From the IMG/VR virus record IMGVR_UViG_3300031857_014747, positions 1 to 28,313 of that record: 28,313 nt of DNA; one strand, given 5' to 3'. Source of the stretch: a virus. The notes beneath the pieces are model-generated. The model was not told the DNA's origin. It did not search any database and worked only from the letters and a program-made list of their open reading frames with translations. Positions 15,701 through 22,539 of the stretch are shown one piece after another. Positions within the stretch are counted from its first letter, which is position 1; each line of letters begins with the position of its first letter. The position numbers were made by a program, and so were the translations under genes.

Positions 15701-16515
15701 TCATTCAATTTATCTTTTATCTTTTTAAAGCCAAATTTTGACGCGAAGTTTCGGCGCGTGAACTCTGTAAGTTCCCTAATGGTTGCTGGTATCCCAATAG
15801 CGGAAGAAATTGCACGCATTTGAGATGAAACCCTTTTTCTTCTTGCGTCAACATTGATTAATGGTCCATCAACATCTGGTAGTTGAGAATCAGCGGTGAC
15901 GCTTGACAAGGTATTCATAAGTGCGGTGCTAGATACTCTTGATGGGTCTGGCATTTCCCTTGATGTGCCGTCAAAAATCATTCCGTCACCATCTGAGTCG
16001 CGGCGCTTCTTTGGGTCTAGTACGCCCTCAATCTCCTCCATTGAGCGACGAACAAATCTCTTGCCTGTGCTTCTTTTTGGAGAAAAGGCACGACCAATTG
16101 CCGAACCAAGCCGACCCCTCACCGCCTTTTCTTCAAGCGTGTTGGAGCGCCTTGCGATGTCAAAATCAAGCGCCCGATTCATAAGGCCGTGAAGGATTGA
16201 TTTACGACCGAGGATGTCGTCTTTTATCGGAACCGTTTTTAGAAGTTCATCGTCTGGCAGGAAGGCTTTTGCAATAAAAACATTGTTCCAAAGTGCTTTT
16301 TCTCTTTGGTTCAGCGAGTCTTGCCACAGAAATTTGTGGAAATCGCTATTCTTCATTTTTTTAACTCGCGGCTCAGAGCGAACAAACTGCCAGAAATCTA
16401 TTAATTGTTTTCCGCCGAGGTCATCAACGAGGACGCCGTCATTCCGCGTTCCCTCTGCATCAATGATGTAGTACAACTTTTTGTTGTCAATTTTTCCAAC
16501 AAGTACGGATTTCAC
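12709..16515 (-). CDS. Giant modular protein (1268 residues): calcium-loop module, zincin-like metallopeptidase, coiled coils
   Basis: Starts at GTG 16515 in a GTGA overlap with the preceding small gene; AGGA lies upstream. Residues 1-125 are an unrecognised N-terminal domain. The shared head module spans about 133-193 (GRLGSAIGRAF, RRDSDGDGMIFDGT, REMPDPSR). Residues 200-540 are a long helical region. A predicted coiled coil (about 549-620) leads to the His-rich motif HHEHGHGHE (644-652), which contains HExxH at H645-E646-x-x-H649; EEMAAYG (727-733) could supply the third zinc ligand. This suggests a zincin-like metallopeptidase, common in phage polyvalent proteins. A second coiled coil spans about 775-830. 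The C-terminal 400 residues are unrecognised. No canonical GLxS site was found here; the module is followed by TLSSVT (202-207) instead. The gene call is firm and the peptidase assignment moderate. Confidence 0.85.
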   Translation of the reverse strand: MKSVLVGKIDNKKLYYIIDAEGTRNDGVLVDDLGGKQLIDFWQFVRSEPRVKKMKNSDFHKFLWQDSLNQREKALWNNVFIAKAFLPDDELLKTVPIKDDILGRKSILHGLMNRALDFDIARRSNTLEEKAVRGRLGSAIGRAFSPKRSTGKRFVRRSMEEIEGVLDPKKRRDSDGDGMIFDGTSREMPDPSRVSSTALMNTLSSVTADSQLPDVDGPLINVDARRKRVSSQMRAISSAIGIPATIRELTEFTRRNFASKFGFKKIKDKLNEHELEAFEHWNNGVVPKTVADAHEILAKIHPTYLMDRPARHDELQKHVSFDFLLDKDATEELESWEISLLASHLLFMKESENLPNSPIGHNFYYMDLDRAEKVSAKVARDLMKYLKGESSMRPLPMGFQDLKMQLGRGGPTFRVSNPAELLTLKNYIDGELQSLSTNSDKRELLERITRWALVQTQGHIGYSSGVSGYWGFKPGLKIGSNGRVEKLYAPGHIVAYQRAESELLSQIGLPREEATNSNISILDLFRLTQQTGNRIAVTAWLSDEDEVTSKKLSAKKEELSKSVQDLEKKLKDKERQFKISSDSGVFSPEQNINMQKDISEIRQEIEKIVGEIADIEEKIDVDTPERRAKKAKDLSEMLALGTAHHEHGHGHEYIAIYNDLEKAVLARRDIRMNELKAKSSLRRDERNELNLLSSATDHRELWSWYQIDQIENGPEEPFKESLTSSLEEMAAYGFLERYETLFLIDPEEQGLIEGFHGAAFMVLKVNRKNAADTLAENRRIIQNLERQTDPLAAPLLQKIREDVKQLEEDIKNIDLAIADFQKQINLLDSQPLFDPSTRSTVKVSEEQRRKFNKLLEDYARILEGMPDSAIPTRPSPGSGAKLASVVRQAKIRSDELTTGELVSIISAGRVLSMTNIASGARFITMTQDTNIAPQSDGGFSQYGGVVDGLARNSNQFAVIKDLMRNGLPEIFGDDSEANAKFARALQAMGMTARASHMFQTAQNPQDLGFGTDPDSGMTLPSLDMDPSEFIQHLANLAESDSFFAEGRNSSMSPYDGSVLLLGDGSNIGLENFIASLYSDSDIMEKARTKPWGELWDSLTPEQKIAVRRGVAEDVRMHQRNNYSSGGGDRFGYALFSKISQQFSLDDLNPDEKNLIKGIVKKMAVAGGESYVEKGYRKATTAAQSGIEILSYLGEYGYRELPSELNAAIKSGMNILGGQRLTPEETAALTKYATWLLHSPGTDLEQSIKSENHIVIDNKRTVVGTKWTK
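15937..16119 (-). repeat. Shared head module, copy 3 (calcium-loop type)
   Basis: Residues 133-193 of the 1268-residue protein. GRLGSAIGRAF, a basic stretch, EGVLDPKKRRD, the DSDGDGMIFDGT loop and REMPDPSR are all present. It differs from the others by Ser for Val in the loop and Ser for Thr at the end. No GLxS site follows closely. Confidence 0.8.
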
Positions 16516-16808
16516 TTCTTATTATCCTGCTCTTTTAGGCGACGGCTTAACCTATAGTTTGACACGCTTTCCCACGGCTCTGGCGTGCCTGGTGCGTATT
16601 TCATCAACTCTTGACGAATCTCATCTGGAGCAACATTTACCCAACTCATTGTTGCTAGGTGTCGCATTGCTTTAGATTTTTCTGGTTCTTTTTCTGAAAT
16701 GTTGAAATGCTTGTAAAACTGCTTCAGCGTTTTAACTCCTGGAAAGTCAAAAGCATTTGTTTTAATCCAGTCGGAATTCTGCTGTCCGTCGTCAACCCTG
16801 ATTGGCAT
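16512..16808 (-). CDS. Small hypothetical protein, 98 residues
   Basis: Start and stop are both fused to neighbours: TAATG with the 1897-residue gene (the stop and start share base 16808) and GTGA with the 1268-residue gene. This is strong evidence for a real, translationally coupled gene. The sequence is unrecognised. It is helical and charged, with KTLKQFYKHFNISEKEP (26-42), a central WVNVAPDEIRQELMKYAPG (56-74) and a basic C-terminus (LSRRLKEQDNKK). There is no Cys, membrane segment or signal peptide. Like the 160-residue protein, it sits between giants and could be a chaperone, regulator or antidote for one of them. Its context is the only support for that. Confidence 0.78.
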   Translation of the reverse strand: MPIRVDDGQQNSDWIKTNAFDFPGVKTLKQFYKHFNISEKEPEKSKAMRHLATMSWVNVAPDEIRQELMKYAPGTPEPWESVSNYRLSRRLKEQDNKK

Positions 16809-19800
16809 TAGAAGTCGCTCCCAGTATCTTTCAGCGTTTCAGCAAACTCGTCCAATTCGGACCATAGTGCAGCGTTTGACCTTGCTGCCTGCATTTTAGT
16901 AACTCGCCTAACGAATGCTTCTCTTCCACGAATCGTTCCGCTCAAACCACTTCGCCCAAGAACGATTGCTTCTGATTCTCCGAGACAACCACTTCCAGTT
17001 AATGGTAGAGCAATTATGTCTTCTGCGTTGATTGTTGACTCCATAACAACTAGACCGAATCCACTGGCAATGTTTGGGTCAACAGAAAATGAAGACAATG
17101 GCCTAAGTTCAAGAGTGTCAACAATTTCTCTATCTGAATCACCAAGTTCGTCTCTGATTTCATCGCTGTGATATCCACGATAAACCGCCATTTTTTTAAT
17201 ACCTTTTTTCTTCAAATACTCCTGCGTTTGACTGTATTGCGCTTTCAGGAAAACAGTAAGGAGTTTCTTTTGTTCTGGAGAAATTGGAAGAGGGGCATGC
17301 TCTTCTGGACCTAGAACCCCCTCCCTTTCACCAACTTTTGCACGCCAGCCAAGTGAATCATTTAATTCAAAAATTTCACGCGCAACATCTTGGACTCTTA
17401 TGCTCATTATATTCTTATCATTTGATGTTATCTGCCATTGTTTTACCAACACAGATGCCGCATCGTCGTATAGCGCTTTAGTCGCGTCATCGCTCGGGTA
17501 GTTGTATGGCATCCAGTCATCGGTGTATCGCTCGTATTCGCCATCAATCCCTCGGGGGCGCTCTTTTTCAATTGTTCCAGTTTCTGGGACATACCAGAAA
17601 GTCACTAGACTTCCATCTCCATTGTTGTATGAATCAACAATATCCGAAATGTGCTGAAAAATATTTTCACCATAAGATGGCAAGTCATAGACTCTTTCAG
17701 ATTGTCCTGCCTTTATAAGTTCTTCAATGGTGAACTGTTCGGATAAAGCATCGCCGATATGCGCTGATACCAGGCTCTTGGCTGCCCGCGCCAATACCTC
17801 TTTATCCGAATAGCCAATTGTTTCACCTGGTTTTTGTAGTGCTTCTTTCCTCAATTTCATCCACCTAGCAAGCCGCTCAATAGGAACTTCATCGGCCATG
17901 TCAAATATGTCTTCAAGAATTTCGTTTTTTAGTAAAGATGTAACTTGATTTTCGTCAAGTTCGCCAGCATCTGCGACACCTTCTTTTTGAGCCCTCAATG
18001 GGGTCACATTTGCAAGTCGCTTGATACCTGGGTGTTTTTGGGAAGAGCCATTTTGCCGCTGGGCGTTCAACGAATCTGGTGTGGTGCGACGAACTTTCGC
18101 AAGAATGCGACCAAGTTTTTGCTCTAAGCCCATTACTTCATCACTGCGAATATCGTCTAATTTCCCCCAACTCGTGCCTTTTATGCGCCGTAAAAAATTT
18201 CCTCGCAAGTCATCTGACATTTCTCCCAAGCGGCGGTTGCCATTGGATAACTTTTCTTCAATATCTTTTGTTATTCCTTCAAACATGTCATCAACTTGTT
18301 TGCGGAAATCAGAGCCACTAATTCCAGATTTTTCAAATTCATCCTGTGCCCGATAAATCATTTTTTTTGCAGTCGCTATTGTGTATGCGGTCGGAGTCGG
18401 TCCCCCAGCATCCCAGATGTGAAGTAGTTCTTCCGCAAAATCAATTTCATGTTCTTCAAAATCACTCATCCAACTAGAGATTTTTTTATTTTTTCTTCCT
18501 CGCCATGCTGCTGCGGCGGTCATGGCGATAGTTGAACCATACTTGAGCGCATTTTTTGTTGAAGGTTTCATCCCCTCCCAGTTAGATGCATCTTCTTCAA
18601 CCTTCTCTAATGCCTCATCATAGTACTTGTGGGACTTCGCTCCAATTCTGTCTCTTGCAGAAGCAAGACCAACTGGAGACATTCGTGCAACTCGGTCATC
18701 TCCGCGTTTTCCTACTGGCAAGTTGATTGAGCGTGCTGCATCTATGGCGTTGATTGCTTTTTGGGCTTCCATCCTGCGAGATGCTGGTGTATTCGGGTTT
18801 GAAACAATTTCTTGCAACGGCTCGCGCATGCTTGAAAGAACTTCGTTTGGACTTGCCTGCTCAACAAGGCGTGCAACTATTGTGCCGTCATCTTGACGAC
18901 TGACTATTTTAATTTTTCCTGGAGGCATAAGCAATGCGGAATATGATTTCTTGCCGTTTCTGCCAGGCATGAAGTCTTCATCTGGGATTGCGCTTGTTCC
19001 TCGTGGGAGAGTTAGGACTAAGCGTGTTCCTGATGAATCGCGATTTGGGGTCAAGACTGTTTTTTGGTCAGCAATAATTCCTCTGAACATATTTGACACT
19101 TCAACCGAAGAGCCTTCAACAAGTCCATCCCGACCAGGGATATCCATGTCAAGCATTACCGTGTAGTCGTCATCAAGGGTGTGCCTATCCATGACGCTAA
19201 GAAGTGGGGCAATATCTTCTTCAATACGCTTATCAAATGTTTTTCCAAGCGCTAAGCCTTTTCGTATTCTTGCACTTTCCGTTACGGAGTATGAAACATG
19301 CGAAGGAACCGAGAGTATTCGTGCGTCACTTCGTTCTGGCATGACTTTTTCCATTGCAGCAATTTCCATTGGAGTTGAACTGGAAATAACTTCATCACGC
19401 ATTTTTGCGCCATGGCTTCTTGCAGAGGCGCGGCCCTTGAATGGACGAGTTTTCTCAACCCCAGAAGACAGTATGGATTCGGCAAAGCCGCGCAAATCCC
19501 CTGCCCGCAATGGTTCATACTCGCCTTCTGGTGTAAGTTTTGAAAACCCGAGAGGTATCCCGCTGCTTTCCTCAAGAGACACTGTAAACAATTCTGCTAC
19601 TGATTCAGATACGACCATCTCTGAGCCTTCGCGCCAGCGCTTCCTACGGACAAGATTTATTGTTAGTGGCATATCTCCAGAAGATGCTTGCTCAAGTGAC
19701 CATTCTGAATTTTTCAAGTCGCTAAAAAACTCAACTGCGCCAACTGCTCGCTCCAGCCACTTGCGCTTCTTTGATTCTTTTACTGCTACGACTTCTTTCG

Positions 19801-22501
19801 CAACCTTGTCCATTGGGGCATCAAGGTGGGCAAGCGCGGCAGTTACACTTTCATCCTTGGGGTCAATTATCCCCATCGCGCGAGCGGCACTTAATTCGGC
19901 GGCTGATTCAGCAAACATTAAAGCGCGTTGATTTCTAACCGAATTTTGTAATTGCTCATCATCAAATGAATCAATGCCTCGTATTGTTGAAATAGCGTGA
20001 TTAAGAACTTTTAGTTCCATTGACTCTTCTGGGGTTAGGTCTTTATCAAACCCCGAACGCTCGCGAAGTGTTGCGAACCTATCCTCAAGGTCGTTGATGA
20101 AGGTTGCTCGGTCTTCATCTTTTAAGTCCATTATTTTATTTAGTATGTGCATTGTCTCAAGATGCATTCGTGGATAAATGCCAGACATTCCATCCTTGAC
20201 CATTGAGTCCATAACAATGCCAACTTTTGCATGAACCGCCGACATCGCTTTTTCGTCAGCGAAGAGCATCTCCATTGTAAGCCCTGGGAAATTTCCAGTA
20301 ATTATGTCATCCGCAAGTTTTGCAATTTCAACATTTGACAGCGTGCTTATACGGCGACCTTTTTTGTCATGAGAAATCATGTACATAACCATTGCGTACT
20401 GTTGTGCGTGTGTCATTTCGTGCTGGAAGACAAACATCGCATGGCCAATTGCTCCACCATGATTTTTTGCCACATCACCCATATATCCATGGGTTTTAAT
20501 TGAGTCAAAAACATCTCCGCCCAACATGTCGTTGAGCATCGCCATCTTTGTTGCAGAGTCAACCGCTTTCTTCACTTCGTCAATTTTTGAGACTTCAAGT
20601 CCGCTTCCGCTAGTTCCGTATAAACGCCATGCTTTTGGGTTTCTTGGCGCTGGTGGCTTACCATCAAGAACCATGCCCAACGGGTTCCAAAGCATTGATA
20701 TGTTTCCATCTTTATCTGGAACAACCATCGCTTCAAGACCAGTTCCAACACGGGGGTCAAATGGGTCCATAACACCGACGCGCTTTAGCAATTCTGCTTT
20801 TGCTGGATTCATTTTGTGTTCAGCCAGCATCCCAAGCATGAATCCGTGTTCGGCTGCAAAATAGTTATTCATTCTGTGAGCCATGTTGCGATGAAGTGCT
20901 CGCTCTAGGTCAGTCTTCAATGTTTCTGGAGCGTCGCCATTTAGGTAAGCCATCGTTGCGTTGCGAATTGCTTCTTCTTTTTTCTTTTTGGTTAAACCAG
21001 TCCACATCCTCTTGACAACCGAAGCATCCCTCGCTTCAAGAGTGCCATCAGGGTCTTTAACCATGTTCTGAACAATCATGTTCAACACATTGGCGTGATG
21101 CTGAGCGACTTGCTCCTCAAATGGAAGAGTTCTATCAACACCCGTCCATAGAGTGTCTTCAAAGTTGATGTCCCATCCAGCCTTGCGGAGTTCCTCCATC
21201 GCCTTCATATATCCAGCACTGACGCTTTGCGGGCTGCTTGGGTCTATATCTATTCCAAGGTCTTTCATGAGTTGCAGAGCAACATCAATTCTTCCGTTAA
21301 GAGCATCGGTCATTCGTGCTTTTTGCTCGGCGAGCATGACGATTCTGTCTAGTTCTTCTGGAGTTATGTCTGGGTGAGCATCAAGAACACGAGCACGAAC
21401 TTCAGCAGCAAATGCATCTGGGTCAATTCGTGCAATCGGGAGTGAGTCTGGACCGATTAAATCATCTGCCGACTCTGGGACTTCTGGAACTGCATCAACT
21501 TTTATAATTGGCGTTGCGGATGCCGCAGAGCCTGACCCTGGTTCTATACGGCCTGTTCGCTTGAACCCTTCCGCTCCTGCTTCATCAATCAGGTCGGTAT
21601 CATCAAACGGCAACCAAACAGTACGCTTTCCATCAGTCATCTCTATGCGCGCTCTTGAACTTGCAAGACCACTAACGATGTCAACCAAACTGTCGTATCG
21701 TTTTTCTGGGAACCTGGCTGTTCTCCCATCTATGACAAATCTTTCTTTTGGAGAATAGGTCATTGCTTCATTCAGCAAAGACATGTCATCAATTAGAGAA
21801 AGGTTTTGATTTATTGTTGACCGCAAAAGCCTGCTTGCCATTCCTTCAGTGATGTCAAAACAGTTTGAGCCAGATGAGTCGGTGAATTGGTTGGCCGCAG
21901 GAACGCCAGGTGGACATCGCAGTTTTCCAGCGGCATCCTGCCAGAGACCGAGTGCCGATGCTGCTCGTGTTGCTATTTCTCCACCTGGAACAAGTTGACC
22001 AATAGTCCTTCCTAGCGATTTTGTATCAAATTCTCCAGTCCGTGGATTCCGCACAACATCCGAGTAAGTGACGCTAACTCCGTTCTTCTTTTTTTCGCTA
22101 GCCTGCGCCATTCGCGCACTTGTTTGACTTGGCTTTAATTCGGCGATTGGGTCTATCCAGCCAAAGTTTGGAAACTCATCACTTCCAGTTCTCCCCCATT
22201 GAGCAATCCATGGAATGAAAACCTGACCAGTTTTTTTCTTTGCGTTAGGGTCAAAAACAGCAAGGCCGAACCTTTTGTTTGGGCCTTTGCCCTTTTTGCG
22301 CTTTTCCTTGTTATCTGCAGACGGCGGCTTTTTACCAACATTTTTGCCGAGTGCTTTTACGGAAAGTTCAGCGTCAAATGACTTTGTAACAACTTCTTTT
22401 TTTGATGCAAGAAACTCAATGGCGCGTTCGTCTGCCGATTTTGGCGGTGCAAACTTCCTGCTTACAAGCGTGCGTGTAAGACGAAGTGATTTACCCGTCA
22501 T
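16808..22501 (-). CDS. Giant modular protein (1897 residues): Cys module, metallopeptidase, C-terminal ADP-ribosyltransferase
   Basis: I choose ATG 22501, preceded by GGAG at a 6-nt spacing, over a TTG four codons upstream that lacks a good site. Residue numbers count from this ATG. SLGRTIGQLVPGG (162-174) leads to the Cys module (C196-PPG, NQFTD, NC214-FD). GLASSR (278-283) is followed by RTVWLPFDDTD, like the WMPC modules of the 865-residue protein. Helices surround HEMTH (694-698), a zincin HExxH in FVFQHEMTHAQQYAM. Residues about 1105-1215 may be a degenerate ART-like domain. GRASAR (1023) and GLASAR (1278) are further putative cut sites. The C-terminus (about 1767-1866) is an R-S-E ADP-ribosyltransferase: VYRGY (R1775), PLSSFS (1801-1806) and GESE (E1842, E1844). 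Such enzymes transfer ADP-ribose from NAD+ to protein targets. Likely a packaged host-takeover polyprotein. Confidence 0.87.
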   Translation of the reverse strand: MTGKSLRLTRTLVSRKFAPPKSADERAIEFLASKKEVVTKSFDAELSVKALGKNVGKKPPSADNKEKRKKGKGPNKRFGLAVFDPNAKKKTGQVFIPWIAQWGRTGSDEFPNFGWIDPIAELKPSQTSARMAQASEKKKNGVSVTYSDVVRNPRTGEFDTKSLGRTIGQLVPGGEIATRAASALGLWQDAAGKLRCPPGVPAANQFTDSSGSNCFDITEGMASRLLRSTINQNLSLIDDMSLLNEAMTYSPKERFVIDGRTARFPEKRYDSLVDIVSGLASSRARIEMTDGKRTVWLPFDDTDLIDEAGAEGFKRTGRIEPGSGSAASATPIIKVDAVPEVPESADDLIGPDSLPIARIDPDAFAAEVRARVLDAHPDITPEELDRIVMLAEQKARMTDALNGRIDVALQLMKDLGIDIDPSSPQSVSAGYMKAMEELRKAGWDINFEDTLWTGVDRTLPFEEQVAQHHANVLNMIVQNMVKDPDGTLEARDASVVKRMWTGLTKKKKEEAIRNATMAYLNGDAPETLKTDLERALHRNMAHRMNNYFAAEHGFMLGMLAEHKMNPAKAELLKRVGVMDPFDPRVGTGLEAMVVPDKDGNISMLWNPLGMVLDGKPPAPRNPKAWRLYGTSGSGLEVSKIDEVKKAVDSATKMAMLNDMLGGDVFDSIKTHGYMGDVAKNHGGAIGHAMFVFQHEMTHAQQYAMVMYMISHDKKGRRISTLSNVEIAKLADDIITGNFPGLTMEMLFADEKAMSAVHAKVGIVMDSMVKDGMSGIYPRMHLETMHILNKIMDLKDEDRATFINDLEDRFATLRERSGFDKDLTPEESMELKVLNHAISTIRGIDSFDDEQLQNSVRNQRALMFAESAAELSAARAMGIIDPKDESVTAALAHLDAPMDKVAKEVVAVKESKKRKWLERAVGAVEFFSDLKNSEWSLEQASSGDMPLTINLVRRKRWREGSEMVVSESVAELFTVSLEESSGIPLGFSKLTPEGEYEPLRAGDLRGFAESILSSGVEKTRPFKGRASARSHGAKMRDEVISSSTPMEIAAMEKVMPERSDARILSVPSHVSYSVTESARIRKGLALGKTFDKRIEEDIAPLLSVMDRHTLDDDYTVMLDMDIPGRDGLVEGSSVEVSNMFRGIIADQKTVLTPNRDSSGTRLVLTLPRGTSAIPDEDFMPGRNGKKSYSALLMPPGKIKIVSRQDDGTIVARLVEQASPNEVLSSMREPLQEIVSNPNTPASRRMEAQKAINAIDAARSINLPVGKRGDDRVARMSPVGLASARDRIGAKSHKYYDEALEKVEEDASNWEGMKPSTKNALKYGSTIAMTAAAAWRGRKNKKISSWMSDFEEHEIDFAEELLHIWDAGGPTPTAYTIATAKKMIYRAQDEFEKSGISGSDFRKQVDDMFEGITKDIEEKLSNGNRRLGEMSDDLRGNFLRRIKGTSWGKLDDIRSDEVMGLEQKLGRILAKVRRTTPDSLNAQRQNGSSQKHPGIKRLANVTPLRAQKEGVADAGELDENQVTSLLKNEILEDIFDMADEVPIERLARWMKLRKEALQKPGETIGYSDKEVLARAAKSLVSAHIGDALSEQFTIEELIKAGQSERVYDLPSYGENIFQHISDIVDSYNNGDGSLVTFWYVPETGTIEKERPRGIDGEYERYTDDWMPYNYPSDDATKALYDDAASVLVKQWQITSNDKNIMSIRVQDVAREIFELNDSLGWRAKVGEREGVLGPEEHAPLPISPEQKKLLTVFLKAQYSQTQEYLKKKGIKKMAVYRGYHSDEIRDELGDSDREIVDTLELRPLSSFSVDPNIASGFGLVVMESTINAEDIIALPLTGSGCLGESEAIVLGRSGLSGTIRGREAFVRRVTKMQAARSNAALWSELDEFAETLKDTGSDF
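21854..21916 (-). repeat. Shared Cys module, copy 2
   Basis: Codes for CPPG...ANQFTD...SNCFD in the 1897-residue protein, about 30 residues after an LGRTIG helix like that in the calcium-loop modules. This joins the two module types. The GMASR variant of the cut site follows at residue 220. Confidence 0.65.
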
Positions 22502-22507
22502 GACGGG

Positions 22508-22511
22508 CTCC
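22508..22511 (-). promoter_or_regulatory. Ribosome-binding site deciding the start of the 1897-residue gene
   Basis: GGAG on the minus strand lies 6 nt before ATG 22501. The alternative TTG at 22513 overlaps this site and has no purine-rich stretch at a suitable distance. The ATG is therefore the better start. Confidence 0.65.
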
Positions 22512-22539
22512 AATTTCTAGAATCTGTTTTTGATTCTTT

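Noticed and set aside
22499-22513. TTG start at 22513 for the 1897-residue gene
   Set aside because: No ribosome-binding site is suitably placed, while ATG 22501 has GGAG at a 6-nt spacing.
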